From Bacteroidales bacterium (lineage in GTDB: Bacteria > Bacteroidota > Bacteroidia > Bacteroidales > UBA3824), in contig JAKSUC010000017.1 in assembly GCA_024413595.1 (NCBI GenBank), positions 1 to 58,953 on the forward strand: a DNA stretch of 58,953 bases, written 5' to 3'. Numbering within the stretch: the stretch's first letter is position 1; each line of letters begins with the position of its first letter. The notes beneath the pieces are model-generated. The model was given only the letters and a program-made list of their open reading frames with translations, made no database searches and had not been told where the DNA came from. Shown piece by piece: positions 18,688 through 27,515 of this stretch. Made by a program: the position numbers and the translations under genes.

Positions 18688-18840
18688 TTATTCACCTATT
18701 ATAACTTCATAATCTTGTTGTGGAGAAACTATATTTTTAAAATTTTGTGGCATATATTTATAAAAAAAATATCCACCTATTGCAAATACTATTACAAATA
18801 TTAGAAATTTAACTAATAAAGACATACCTTTTTTTTTCAT
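18688..18840 (-). CDS. Small single-pass membrane protein, 50 residues
   Basis: The frame begins MKKKGMSLLVKFLIFVIVFA and ends QDYEVIIGE. It has a Lys-rich N-terminus, one transmembrane segment (about 8-27) and a short outer tail. It starts 36 nt after the coiled-coil membrane protein on the same strand and is probably co-transcribed with it. I do not recognise a family. It may be a real micropeptide or the surviving N-terminus of a longer membrane-anchored protein cut by the stop at 18688. No matching remnant was seen downstream. Confidence 0.6.
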   Translation of the reverse strand: MKKKGMSLLVKFLIFVIVFAIGGYFFYKYMPQNFKNIVSPQQDYEVIIGE

Positions 18841-18876
18841 AACAATAATATTATAGAAACAATAAAAATAAATTGG

Positions 18877-19893
18877 TTATTGATATAAATTTGTAAAATC
18901 TCTTACATCTCCAGTTTTTTTATCCAAACCTTGAATTGCTGCGTCAATTTCAGCATCAGTCATGTTTATTCCTTGATTAAGTTGATTAGACATTTCAAGA
19001 AAAGAAAGTCCTTCTTTTTCCATTTTTTCCATTTTTTCAATTAGTTCAAGCCCTTTCATTTCGTAAGCAGCATTATCAATATTAACATTATCGATAAACG
19101 AACCAGACATTTCAATAAAGCGATCCATCTCTCCTATTTTATAATGAATATCATCAGCTAATGCTTGATTTGCCATATCAAACATCATTTTTCTATCAGG
19201 ATCACCATTTATAATATTCATTGCATGTTGCATAGCCGAATATCCACTCATAACGGCTGCAGCTTCTTGTTTTCGCATACGAACTTCATTTTCAGTATCT
19301 TGAATTAAATAAGCTGTACTTGTATGAATTTTTGAGAGCACATTATATAAAGTGTTCATTTTTCCAATCATTTTTTCATACTTATTATTTAGTTCGCTTA
19401 AACGACCATATTGACGAGTATTAATTGCCACTAATTCTGTTCTATTTTGTAGTTTTGCTTGACGAGCAATTCTTATTTTCTGATCCATCTCATTTTTGTT
19501 TTGATTTACAGTTGCATTTAGTTGCGTCAATTGATTTCTTAGTTTTAGAATATTAGTATTCATATCTTCTCTATTTTTTTTAAGATATTCAACATAACTT
19601 TCTAAAATTTTGATAGGATCTAGTTGAACAAATATACCAGTAATTTTACGCATAATTCCCTGAAATGCAAATTTTATCAAATTTCTTGTTCTTTTGTCGG
19701 TAATTAGCATAACTAATGCACCAACAATAGCAAACAAGCCCATTGTTGACAAAGGAGAAGTAAACATTGATAATATTGATTCAATTATTGGATTATGGAA
19801 AATAGCTAAAGATGCTATTCCTCCTAAAATAACACCAGCTCCTAATTTACCTTCAGGACGTTTCCAAAATGATTTTGGTTTTAAATTACTCAT
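18877..19893 (-). CDS. Membrane-anchored coiled-coil protein of unknown function
   Basis: 338 residues. Two hydrophobic segments near the N-terminus (about 17-33 and 48-66) are followed by a long helical, mostly coiled-coil cytoplasmic part (about 95-250, with NQLTQLNATVNQNKNEMDQK) and a C-terminal region containing MTDAEIDAAIQGLDK. The shape recalls PspA/IM30-like membrane-stress proteins, but I see no motif that proves the link. It is divergent from the TPM/Tim44 pair and followed by the 50-residue membrane peptide. A -7 box lies at 19964-19971. Confidence 0.75.
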   Translation of the reverse strand: MSNLKPKSFWKRPEGKLGAGVILGGIASLAIFHNPIIESILSMFTSPLSTMGLFAIVGALVMLITDKRTRNLIKFAFQGIMRKITGIFVQLDPIKILESYVEYLKKNREDMNTNILKLRNQLTQLNATVNQNKNEMDQKIRIARQAKLQNRTELVAINTRQYGRLSELNNKYEKMIGKMNTLYNVLSKIHTSTAYLIQDTENEVRMRKQEAAAVMSGYSAMQHAMNIINGDPDRKMMFDMANQALADDIHYKIGEMDRFIEMSGSFIDNVNIDNAAYEMKGLELIEKMEKMEKEGLSFLEMSNQLNQGINMTDAEIDAAIQGLDKKTGDVRDFTNLYQ

Positions 19894-19963
19894 AATGTAA
19901 TTTTTTTTGTAGTTAGATGTTAATGTTATAAGTAACTATATTAAACTTATAACTTTCACGTTT

Positions 19964-19971
19964 CAAATTTA
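19964..19971 (-). promoter_or_regulatory. Bacteroidetes -7 box for the coiled-coil membrane protein
   Basis: Minus-strand TAAATTTG matches TAnnTTTG, 70 bp upstream of the ATG at 19893. On the plus strand only an imperfect TATATTTA was seen near the TPM gene. Confidence 0.5.
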
Positions 19972-20072
19972 AAAAAAAAATTAAAATATTAGCATTGTTT
20001 TTGTTAATTATAAAAAAAAATAACTATATTTATAAAGTTTTTTAAATATAATAGTTGACTATTAAAAAAATT

Positions 20073-20696
20073 ATGAAAAGATTTACCGAAAAATTTCGCA
20101 CAAAACTATATGATTCTGTTGCAGAAATAGAAAACAACTCACAAGCAGAAGCAGTTGTAATTATAAAAAAAGCATCTGCAAATTATATAATATATTCTTT
20201 TGCAGCATCTGCGTTGATAGGTTTTATTTTGTACACTTTTTTTATGTTTGCACCTTTTGATATAGATCCTTATATTATGTATCTATTCACGGTTATTTCA
20301 TTTGCTGTTGCAATGACACTTTTCACTTTTATTCCTTGTTTGCAACGATTAATTATACCTAAAAAAATTAGACGTAAAAATGCAGAAATTAATGCTCGAG
20401 CTATTTTTCAAAAAGGTATGATTTACAATACTATGGAACATACAGGATTTTTAATATATTGTTCTGTATTAGAAAAAGAAACTGTTTTTATGCCAGACAA
20501 TGGACTAAATTTAATTTTCAGCGAAGATGATATGGACAAATTAACCAAAATGTTTGAAAATATCTTTAATGCGAAAGATGTTCCTAACGAAATTTTAAGA
20601 ACAATGCACGAATCAGTTCCTACATTTGCAAAATATCTACCTCATAGAGAAGACGATATAAATGAACTTCCTGATAATTTAGATGTAGATTTATAA
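20073..20696 (+). CDS. TPM-domain membrane protein
   Basis: 207 residues. An N-terminal segment (EIENNSQAEAVVIIKKASANY) runs into two transmembrane helices (about 46-67 and 73-95). A basic stretch (IPKKIRRKNAEINARAIFQK) follows, then HTGFLIYCSVLEKETVFMPDNGLN, which matches the core of TPM (Psb32/YgcG-related) domains. A role as a membrane-bound phosphatase or repair factor is known for some TPM proteins but is not shown here. ATG 20073 is preferred over TTG 20055. The Tim44-like gene follows 35 nt later, a pairing common for TPM proteins. Confidence 0.78.
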   Translation: MKRFTEKFRTKLYDSVAEIENNSQAEAVVIIKKASANYIIYSFAASALIGFILYTFFMFAPFDIDPYIMYLFTVISFAVAMTLFTFIPCLQRLIIPKKIRRKNAEINARAIFQKGMIYNTMEHTGFLIYCSVLEKETVFMPDNGLNLIFSEDDMDKLTKMFENIFNAKDVPNEILRTMHESVPTFAKYLPHREDDINELPDNLDVDL

Positions 20697-20731
20697 TACA
20701 AACTTTTAAACATACTTTAAGAATTAACAAG

Positions 20732-22243
20732 ATGCAAAAACATAAGTTATTCATAGTTTTATCTATAGCATTAACATTTATAGCTATACTATTTTTAATA
20801 ATTGGTCTACCAGAAATGGCTTTTGCACGACCTGGAGGCGGTCATGGTTTTCATGGTGGTGGACATAGTGGTGGTTATAGTGGTGGACATAGTAGTGGAG
20901 GTGGCGATTTAGCTTACATTTTATTTTATTGTCTTATAAACTATCCTATTCCAACAATTATTGTTATAATCTTATCTTTTATTATATACAAAATAATGAC
21001 TAAAGATACAGATTATGATAGTGTATCTTCAAAACCAACATCAACAAACACATTTCAAAATAAATCTAAAATGACTGTAGAATTAAACAAATTGTATTCT
21101 ACAGACAAAAATTTTTCTAAACCAATATTTTTAGATTTTGCATCATTATTATACACAAGATACTATCAATCAATAGGCAAAGATGATTTGTCACAAATAA
21201 ATCCTTTCTTTAAAGTAGAAATAAATAAATGGGATAAATATTATATAACAGAAATTGTAATTGGTTCTGCTAATATTATAGAAATTTCAACAGATAAAGA
21301 CTCTACTACAGGAAAAGGAATAACAAAAATTGTAGTTCAATATATTGGAAACTATACCGCTGTATCAAAAGAAAATCCAAATTTAAGATATAGATGTGAT
21401 ATAACTGAAAATTGGCAATTTATAAGAGGTCTTGAAGCAGTATCAACAATACCACAAGGCATGGGCGTATTACGTTGTCCTCATTGTGGAGCAACTGCTA
21501 AATTTACTGATGCAGGAACTTGCGAAAGTTGTGGTTCTACTATTTGCAACGATAATGACGCATGGAAAGTAAATGCAATGTCGGTTGTTAACATTAAAAA
21601 AGTGAAAACATCCGACGTGATTTCATACGCCGAAGAAATTGGAACTGATTATAATACTATTTATGATAAATATGTAAAATCTAACGAACTAACATTTTTA
21701 TCATTACACAATAATAAAGGATACAATGATTTTAATGAAAACATTGCAAAACCATATTTTTATGAAATATATAAGCAATATAGCAATTTAACATGGGAAA
21801 AAGCACGTCATTTAGTAAGTGAACGTCAATGGCAAAGTATGAACTTTTGGATAACATTCTGCAAAGAATATGATTGTCACAATGCACTTGAAAATGTTAA
21901 AATATCAAAAATTGAAACTGTTAAATACGAATCTGATAACTATTACGAATCAATAACTGTTAGAATATTTGCATCATGTATCGACTATTTTAAATCGAGT
22001 GATGGTCGTTGTATAGCAGGCAACAATCATACTCCAAGATATTTTAGTGAATATTGGACATTTGTATGTCGTAATGGTGTTGACGTTTCGGCAAAACCAT
22101 TAAACAAATGTCCAAATTGTGGTGCGCCTGCCGACAAAATGGGGCAATCTGGTGTTTGTGAATATTGTGGTTCTAAAATTACTGATGGTAATTTCTCTTG
22201 GGTTTTATTTTCTATTACTCAAGATGAAGTTTATGAAGGATAA
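20732..22243 (+). CDS. Tim44-like domain membrane protein with two zinc ribbons
   Basis: 503 residues. A signal or TM segment (about 6-30) is followed by a Gly/His/Ser-rich stretch (34-59, GGGHGFHGGGHSGGYSGGHS), a second TM (about 62-88) and a Tim44/MBA1-like domain (about 112-235). Then come zinc ribbon 1 (Cys249, 252, 264, 267), a second Tim44-like domain (about 285-450) and zinc ribbon 2 (Cys460, 463, 476, 479). All eight cysteines are intact. Tim44-like domains bind membranes in mitochondrial import; the bacterial role is unknown. It is operonic with the TPM gene, and a terminator follows at 22263. Confidence 0.85.
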   Translation: MQKHKLFIVLSIALTFIAILFLIIGLPEMAFARPGGGHGFHGGGHSGGYSGGHSSGGGDLAYILFYCLINYPIPTIIVIILSFIIYKIMTKDTDYDSVSSKPTSTNTFQNKSKMTVELNKLYSTDKNFSKPIFLDFASLLYTRYYQSIGKDDLSQINPFFKVEINKWDKYYITEIVIGSANIIEISTDKDSTTGKGITKIVVQYIGNYTAVSKENPNLRYRCDITENWQFIRGLEAVSTIPQGMGVLRCPHCGATAKFTDAGTCESCGSTICNDNDAWKVNAMSVVNIKKVKTSDVISYAEEIGTDYNTIYDKYVKSNELTFLSLHNNKGYNDFNENIAKPYFYEIYKQYSNLTWEKARHLVSERQWQSMNFWITFCKEYDCHNALENVKISKIETVKYESDNYYESITVRIFASCIDYFKSSDGRCIAGNNHTPRYFSEYWTFVCRNGVDVSAKPLNKCPNCGAPADKMGQSGVCEYCGSKITDGNFSWVLFSITQDEVYEG

Positions 22244-22262
22244 GATTATTTTGTTTAATAAT

Positions 22263-22298
22263 AAAAAATGCGAGTATAAATTCATGCTCGCATTTTTT
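22263..22298 (+). terminator. Terminator after the Tim44-like gene
   Basis: AATGCGAGTAT pairs with ATGCTCGCATT (one wobble) around AAATTC, with an A run before it and TTTTTT at the end. Confidence 0.85.
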
Positions 22299-22412
22299 AT
22301 ATATTTTTAGAAACAAAATCTGTATAAATATTTATATAACCCATAAGTATAGATATAAAAAACTCTGAGTTCTTAAATTCTAGTTTATTTTAATTATCAA
22401 TTAGTTTTTTAT

Positions 22413-22453
22413 AAAAAAGGAGGCGTTCCCAAAACCAATTTCTGAGAACGCCT
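22413..22453 (-). terminator. Terminator of the XRE-cupin/acyl-CoA ligase operon
   Basis: AGGCGTTC (22421-22428) pairs with GAACGCCT (22446-22453). On the minus strand the stem runs into CCTTTTTT. It lies 22 bp behind the ligase stop. Confidence 0.8.
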
Positions 22454-22475
22454 AAATAAGAGAAACTATATGATT

Positions 22476-24245
22476 TTAGAAAATTTCATAACCATATTGC
22501 TCGCACATCATTGTACTCATTTCTTTCAATTTGTACTTAAGAATTTTGCCAGCAGCATTTAATGGAAATTCTTTTACGAAGAATACATATTTTGGTATTT
22601 TATATCTAGCAATTTCGCCGATACAATAATCTCTAACTTGTTGCATATTTAACGTACAACCTTCGCGTAATATTATGTAAGCGCCAACTTGTTCGCCATA
22701 TTTTGGACTTGGGACTCCAACCACTTGAACATCTTTTATTTCAGGCATAGTATACAAGAATTCTTCTATTTCACGAGGATAAATATTTTCACCTCCTCGA
22801 ATTATCATATCTTTTATACGCCCTGTTATTCTGAAATTTCCTGTTTTAGGGTCTTTTACGCCTAAGTCGCCAGAATGAAGCCACCATTTATCTTCTACTT
22901 CATCGTATGTTACAACTTCGTTTGTTGCCTTAGTATTAGTAAAGTAACCAGCCATAACATTATAACCTGACACGCACATTTCACCTTGTTCACCATCAGG
23001 AACTTCAATATTTGTTCCAGGTTTCATAACCTTAACACTCATATACGGAAATACACGTCCTACAGTTTCAGCTTTAGTATTAATATCATCGTCATACCAA
23101 GACTGTGTCATTCCTGGCGATGCTTCGGTCAATCCATAAACTATGGTAATGTCTTTCATATACATTTTTTCCATCACCTCTTTCATGGTTTCTATTGGAC
23201 AAAGCGAACCTGCCATAATTCCAGTGTGTAAAGATTTTAAATCATACTCTTTAAATTTTGGATGCGACATTATAGCTATAAACATTGTTGGTACTCCGTA
23301 TAATGCTGTTGCACGTTCGGCTTGAATAGAAAACAATACCAATTCAGGATCAAAGTTTTCTATCATTATTAATGTTGCGCCATGTGTTAATATTGCCATT
23401 ACGCCAAGAACTATTCCAAAACAATGGAATAATGGTGGTGGCAAACACAATCTTTCTTTTTCGCTAAAATGTTGACGATGTCCTATGCTATATCCATTAT
23501 TTGTGATACCAACGTGTGTTAACATAACACCTTTTGGGAAACCTGTTGTACCACTTGTATATTGAATATTAACAACATGATATGGACTTACCTTTCGTTC
23601 TGCTTCTTTTAATTCTTCGTCAGAAACACCTCTTCCTAATAGAATAATTTCTGAAGTGCAATACATACCTGCACGTTTTTCTGCTCCCATATTAATAACA
23701 AATTCTAAAATAGGGAACTTTGCTCTATTAGGATCAAAGAGCATATCATAATTATATAGTTCTTTTTCAGACATTCCTAAACCGAAACTATCAGAATTAG
23801 GACTTTGTCTTAGATATTTTAGTCTAGGAGCAACACTATATAAAATATCAAAATAGTTGTTTCCTTTCCAACCGTCAATTAAACAAATTGCTTTTAGTTG
23901 AGCATCTTTTAAAATATATTCAATTTCTTTTTTCTGATATGCTGTGTTGATTGTAACTGTTACGGCTCCAATCTTGGCAGCTGCAAATTGAAATGTTAAC
24001 CAATCTGGAACATTTGAAGCCCAAATACCTATTCTATCAAATTGTTTAATACCTAATTTTAATAAACCTTTAGCAATTTGGTTAACACGATTGTTAAAAC
24101 TTTCGTATGTATAACGTAAATTTCGGTCGGGATATACCATAAAATCTTTATTTTTATGGTTGGGGTCTTCGGCCCAATGTTCTAACCAACCGCCTAATGT
24201 ACGTTCATAAAATTCTATATGATCGTTTTTATGTTTATCTTCCAT
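22476..24245 (-). CDS. AMP-forming acyl-CoA synthetase
   Basis: A 589-residue ligase that activates a carboxylic acid, probably a fatty acid, as acyl-AMP and then acyl-CoA. Motifs are the P-loop YTSGTTGFPKG (229-239), GLTEASPG, LHSGDLG, RIKDMIIRGGENIYPREIEE and the C-terminal catalytic lysine in NAAGKILKYKL. The frame is open further upstream, but the start at 24245 (MEDKHKNDH) lies 2 nt behind the regulator's stop and fits the family. Chain-length preference cannot be read. Co-transcription with an XRE-cupin regulator suggests control by its own substrate or product. Confidence 0.93.
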   Translation of the reverse strand: MEDKHKNDHIEFYERTLGGWLEHWAEDPNHKNKDFMVYPDRNLRYTYESFNNRVNQIAKGLLKLGIKQFDRIGIWASNVPDWLTFQFAAAKIGAVTVTINTAYQKKEIEYILKDAQLKAICLIDGWKGNNYFDILYSVAPRLKYLRQSPNSDSFGLGMSEKELYNYDMLFDPNRAKFPILEFVINMGAEKRAGMYCTSEIILLGRGVSDEELKEAERKVSPYHVVNIQYTSGTTGFPKGVMLTHVGITNNGYSIGHRQHFSEKERLCLPPPLFHCFGIVLGVMAILTHGATLIMIENFDPELVLFSIQAERATALYGVPTMFIAIMSHPKFKEYDLKSLHTGIMAGSLCPIETMKEVMEKMYMKDITIVYGLTEASPGMTQSWYDDDINTKAETVGRVFPYMSVKVMKPGTNIEVPDGEQGEMCVSGYNVMAGYFTNTKATNEVVTYDEVEDKWWLHSGDLGVKDPKTGNFRITGRIKDMIIRGGENIYPREIEEFLYTMPEIKDVQVVGVPSPKYGEQVGAYIILREGCTLNMQQVRDYCIGEIARYKIPKYVFFVKEFPLNAAGKILKYKLKEMSTMMCEQYGYEIF

Positions 24246-24247
24246 GA

Positions 24248-24865
24248 TTATACTGGCATATATACAACTGCTAATATTTTTGCTTTTTGTCCATCTTTTC
24301 CATGAACATGATGTTTTGAGATACAATCGTAATAAATACTTTGACCTTGTTTTAATATGATAGGTTCTTTTTCTCCATCATATTGAATTTCAACAACACC
24401 TTCTAAAACATAAATAAATTCTTCGCCTTCGTGAGACGATAAAAAACCATAATCGTTGGTTGGAGTTTCGCCTATTTCAACTATATATGGTTCCATATGT
24501 CGTCCCATTTTGTTTTGGGCAATTGGGAAAAATTCTAAATAATCTTTTGTGGAATTGTTGCGACTTGTAAATGAATGAACTTTTTCTGGATCTTTATAAT
24601 CTTTGATAATAACAGGACCAAATTCTTTATCATTATCAGTTAAAGTTCCGAGTCGAACTCCTAAAGCATGAGATATTAGCAACAAAGGACCAAGAGATGG
24701 ATGAATTTCGCCAGAAATTATTTTTTCGATTTCCTCTTTATGTAATGTATTTGAGTCTATTTTTGATGCAAGAAAATCAATATCAATCTTTCTTAAATCT
24801 AATAATGTTTTAATTTTTTTTCCAACATTTTTAAAATTATAAGTCTTAGTGCCTTTGTCTTCCAT
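24248..24865 (-). CDS. XRE-family regulator with C-terminal cupin domain
   Basis: A 205-residue predicted transcription regulator. The N-terminal helix-turn-helix (about 10-75) shows VGKKIKTLLDLRKIDIDFLA and ISGEIHPSLGPLLLISHALG. The cupin domain (about 120-203) shows the barrel motif SSHEGEEFIYVLEGVVEIQY and later SIYYDCISKHHVHG, likely a ligand- or metal-binding pocket. Only 2 nt separate it from the acyl-CoA ligase. This regulator/ligase pair recurs in Bacteroidales as far as I know. It probably senses the ligase's acid or CoA ester. Confidence 0.9.
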   Translation of the reverse strand: MEDKGTKTYNFKNVGKKIKTLLDLRKIDIDFLASKIDSNTLHKEEIEKIISGEIHPSLGPLLLISHALGVRLGTLTDNDKEFGPVIIKDYKDPEKVHSFTSRNNSTKDYLEFFPIAQNKMGRHMEPYIVEIGETPTNDYGFLSSHEGEEFIYVLEGVVEIQYDGEKEPIILKQGQSIYYDCISKHHVHGKDGQKAKILAVVYMPV

Positions 24866-24893
24866 TTTATTTTAAATTTATGAAAATTTTTCG

Positions 24894-24901
24894 CAAAATT
24901 A
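24894..24901 (-). promoter_or_regulatory. Bacteroidetes -7 box for the XRE-cupin operon
   Basis: Minus-strand TAATTTTG matches TAnnTTTG, 28 bp upstream of the ATG at 24865. Confidence 0.55.
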
Positions 24902-25288
24902 TAAAATTATCGTTTTTAACAAAAAAAAATGTATTTTAGTTTATCAATATATTCATTTATTAATTTTTGATTTTTTATTATTGAATTGCGACTTATTCAA
25001 TAAAATATAATACTCTCTAGCTAATAAAAAAATCCTATCAAAATAGTTAATAACGATTATATATAATATAAAAACATATTAGCTTTAATTAACTTACAAA
25101 AAAACTAATTCTGAAAATTTACCAAACATAAATCATTGATAAAAAAAGCATGTAATTAAGAGTTCTCATTATAGAACAATCAAAATATCAAAAATATATA
25201 ATTAGCACGAGAAACAGAAAAAATATTTGTTAGTATTAATAAATAGTTAATAAGAAACTATCAATAAAAAAATAAGTAAAAAAAAGTC
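24902..25288. other. AT-rich divergent intergenic region, nothing further seen
   Basis: About 390 bp between the two divergent promoters (24894 and 25289). It is extremely A/T-rich with many A runs. I see no open frame, hairpin terminator, RNA gene or repeat that I can support. Upstream regulator sites for either operon may lie here but are not recognisable. Confidence 0.5.
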
Positions 25289-25296
25289 TATATTTG
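25289..25296 (+). promoter_or_regulatory. Bacteroidetes -7 box for the korDABC-type operon
   Basis: TATATTTG matches TAnnTTTG, 46 bp before the ATG at 25343. Confidence 0.6.
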
Positions 25297-25342
25297 CAGA
25301 TTATAAAAACAATAAACAAATCAATCCGAAAATTTATTAAAA

Positions 25343-25570
25343 ATGGCAAAAGTAAAAGGAGCGATAGTAGTAGATACCGAACGTTGCAAAGGATGCGGCT
25401 TATGCGTAGAAACTTGCAAGTTTGATGTAATATCTTTGTCGCATAAAGTAAATTTAAAGGGTTACAACTATGCAGAGATGAAAAATCCTGATAATTGTAC
25501 CGGTTGTACCAATTGTGCAACAGTGTGTCCCGACACTGTAATATCAGTATATAGAGCCAAAATAGACTAA
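25343..25570 (+). CDS. korD: Ferredoxin subunit of 2-oxoacid:ferredoxin oxidoreductase
   Basis: A 75-residue subunit with two [4Fe-4S] clusters that passes electrons from the catalytic subunits to ferredoxin. The clusters are bound by Cys15/18/21/25 (CKGCGLCVETC) and Cys52/55/58/62 (CTGCTNCATVC). It is the first gene of a four-gene operon in the order delta, alpha, beta, gamma. The family covers 2-oxoglutarate (Kor) and branched-chain (Vor) enzymes, which cannot be told apart reliably from sequence alone. Confidence 0.93.
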   Translation: MAKVKGAIVVDTERCKGCGLCVETCKFDVISLSHKVNLKGYNYAEMKNPDNCTGCTNCATVCPDTVISVYRAKID

Positions 25571-25623
25571 ATAATCAATTATTTAGTAAAAAAATTGTAA
25601 TTAAACAAAACACAATAAACAAA

Positions 25624-26706
25624 ATGGGTGAACTAAGACTAATGAAGGGCAACGAAGCCCTTGCAGAAGCAGCCATCCGTGCGGGCGTAGACGCTTATTA
25701 CGGCTATCCTATCACCCCTCAAAGCGAAGTGATGGAATATCTAATGGCCGCCAATCCTATCAAAACCACCGGTATGGTAGTATTGCAGGCAGAAAGCGAG
25801 GTTGCCTCAATCAACATGGTTTACGGCGCAGCAGGTGCTGGTAAAATGGCTATGACATCGTCTTCAAGTCCAGGAATAAGCCTTATGCAAGAAGGCATAT
25901 CTTATATTGCAGGAGCAGAATTGCCTTGCGTAACAGTTAATGTGGTTAGAGGAGGTCCAGGACTAGGAACCATTCAACCATCACAAGCAGACTATTTCCA
26001 AACAGTAAAAGGTGGTGGTCATGGAGATTATCATTTAATCACTTTAGCCCCAGCATCAGTTCAAGAAATGGCAGACTTTTTAAAACTAGCATTTGAACTA
26101 GCATTTAAATATCGTAATCCTGCTATGATTCTAAGCGATGGCGTAATAGGTCAAATGATGGAAAAAGTAGAATTATTTGATCCAATACCACGTCGTACAG
26201 ATGAATTTATAAAAGAAACTTGTCCTTGGGCAACAACAGGTCGTAAAAAAGGAACACCACATAGAATAATAACTTCATTAAATCTTGTAGCTTCAGTACA
26301 AGAAGCATTCAACAAAAAATTAGTTGACAAATATACTAAGATTAAAGAAAATGAAGTAAGATGTGAACTAATCAATTGCGACGATGCCGAATATATCATA
26401 GTAGCATACGGAAGTAGTGCACGAACAAGTATGAAAGCCGTAGACTTGGCACGCGCAAAAGGTATCAAAGCCGGATTATTACGTCCACAAACCCTTTGGC
26501 CATTCCCTGAAAAACAAATTCAACAATTAGCAAAAACTGCAAAAGGCTTTTTAAGTGTTGAAATGAGCGCTGGTCAAATGGTAGAAGATGTTAAATTAGC
26601 TGTAAATGGAACAGTACCTGTAGAACATTTTGGACGCATGGGCGGTATGATAGCATCACCAGGCGAAATTCTTCAGGCATTAGAAAACTTTATTAACAAG
26701 AAATAA
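25624..26706 (+). CDS. korA: 2-oxoacid:ferredoxin oxidoreductase alpha subunit (KorA/VorB type)
   Basis: A 360-residue alpha subunit with the pyrimidine-binding and transketolase C-terminal-like domains: MKGNEALAEAAIRAGVDAYY, YPITPQSEVMEYL, SSSSPGISLMQEGISYI and the later VAYGSSART and GLLRPQTLWPFPE. With beta, gamma and delta it oxidatively decarboxylates a 2-oxoacid to acyl-CoA while reducing ferredoxin. 2-Oxoglutarate is the likeliest substrate, and 2-oxoisovalerate is possible. The first 237 bases are 50% G+C by my count, against about 37% in a sample further on, which is unusual here. The beta-subunit gene follows after 2 nt. Confidence 0.92.
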   Translation: MGELRLMKGNEALAEAAIRAGVDAYYGYPITPQSEVMEYLMAANPIKTTGMVVLQAESEVASINMVYGAAGAGKMAMTSSSSPGISLMQEGISYIAGAELPCVTVNVVRGGPGLGTIQPSQADYFQTVKGGGHGDYHLITLAPASVQEMADFLKLAFELAFKYRNPAMILSDGVIGQMMEKVELFDPIPRRTDEFIKETCPWATTGRKKGTPHRIITSLNLVASVQEAFNKKLVDKYTKIKENEVRCELINCDDAEYIIVAYGSSARTSMKAVDLARAKGIKAGLLRPQTLWPFPEKQIQQLAKTAKGFLSVEMSAGQMVEDVKLAVNGTVPVEHFGRMGGMIASPGEILQALENFINKK

Positions 26707-26708
26707 TC

Positions 26709-27515
26709 ATGGCAGAAGAAAATAACGTAAACGACATAATCAAAGAAGAAAATTGCGTATTCAAAAAAACGCGTCTTCTTACCGACAAGCCATTATCATT
26801 CTGTCCAGGATGTGGACATGGCGTTATTCACCGTATCACAGCTGAAGCCATTGAAGAATTGGGCATTGAAGAAGAAACAATCGGTATTGCACCAGTAGGA
26901 TGTGCTGTATTAGCATACGAATTTTTTGATATCGATATGCAAGAAGCAGCCCACGGACGAGCACCTGCATTAGCAACAGGTATCAAACGTGTATATCCCA
27001 ACAAATATGTATTTACATATCAAGGCGATGGTGATTTAGCAGCAATAGGTACAGCCGAAACAATTCATAGTTGTAACCGTGGCGAAAATATCCTTATTAT
27101 ATTTGTAAATAATGGTATTTATGGTATGACAGGCGGACAAATGGCACCAACCACACTAGAAGGAGCCAAAACAGCAACATGTCCTTATGGTCGTGATACA
27201 AGTACTATGGGATATCCACTAAGAATAACAGAAATAATATCTCAATTACCAGGCGTAAGATTTGTAACCCGTCAAAGTGTTCATACTCCAGCTGCTGTTC
27301 GCAAAGCTAAAGCTGCAATCAAAAAAGCTTTCCAATATCAATCAGAAGGCAAACAAGGTACATGCTTTATCGAAATTGTTTCTAACTGTAATAGCGGTTG
27401 GAAAATGACTCCTTCTCAAGCTAATAAATGGATGGAAGAAAATACATTCAAATATTACGAACCAGGAGATATAAAAGACGATTTTAAACTTTTAAAAGAC
27501 GTAGTTAAGAAATGA
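26709..27515 (+). CDS. korB: 2-oxoacid:ferredoxin oxidoreductase beta subunit (TPP-binding)
   Basis: A 268-residue subunit binding thiamine pyrophosphate through GDGDLAAIGTAET with NNGIYGMTGGQ further on. The N-terminal CPGCGHG motif is typical of beta subunits of this class. It starts 2 nt after korA and overlaps korC by 4 nt, showing coupled synthesis of the complex. Confidence 0.94.
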   Translation: MAEENNVNDIIKEENCVFKKTRLLTDKPLSFCPGCGHGVIHRITAEAIEELGIEEETIGIAPVGCAVLAYEFFDIDMQEAAHGRAPALATGIKRVYPNKYVFTYQGDGDLAAIGTAETIHSCNRGENILIIFVNNGIYGMTGGQMAPTTLEGAKTATCPYGRDTSTMGYPLRITEIISQLPGVRFVTRQSVHTPAAVRKAKAAIKKAFQYQSEGKQGTCFIEIVSNCNSGWKMTPSQANKWMEENTFKYYEPGDIKDDFKLLKDVVKK

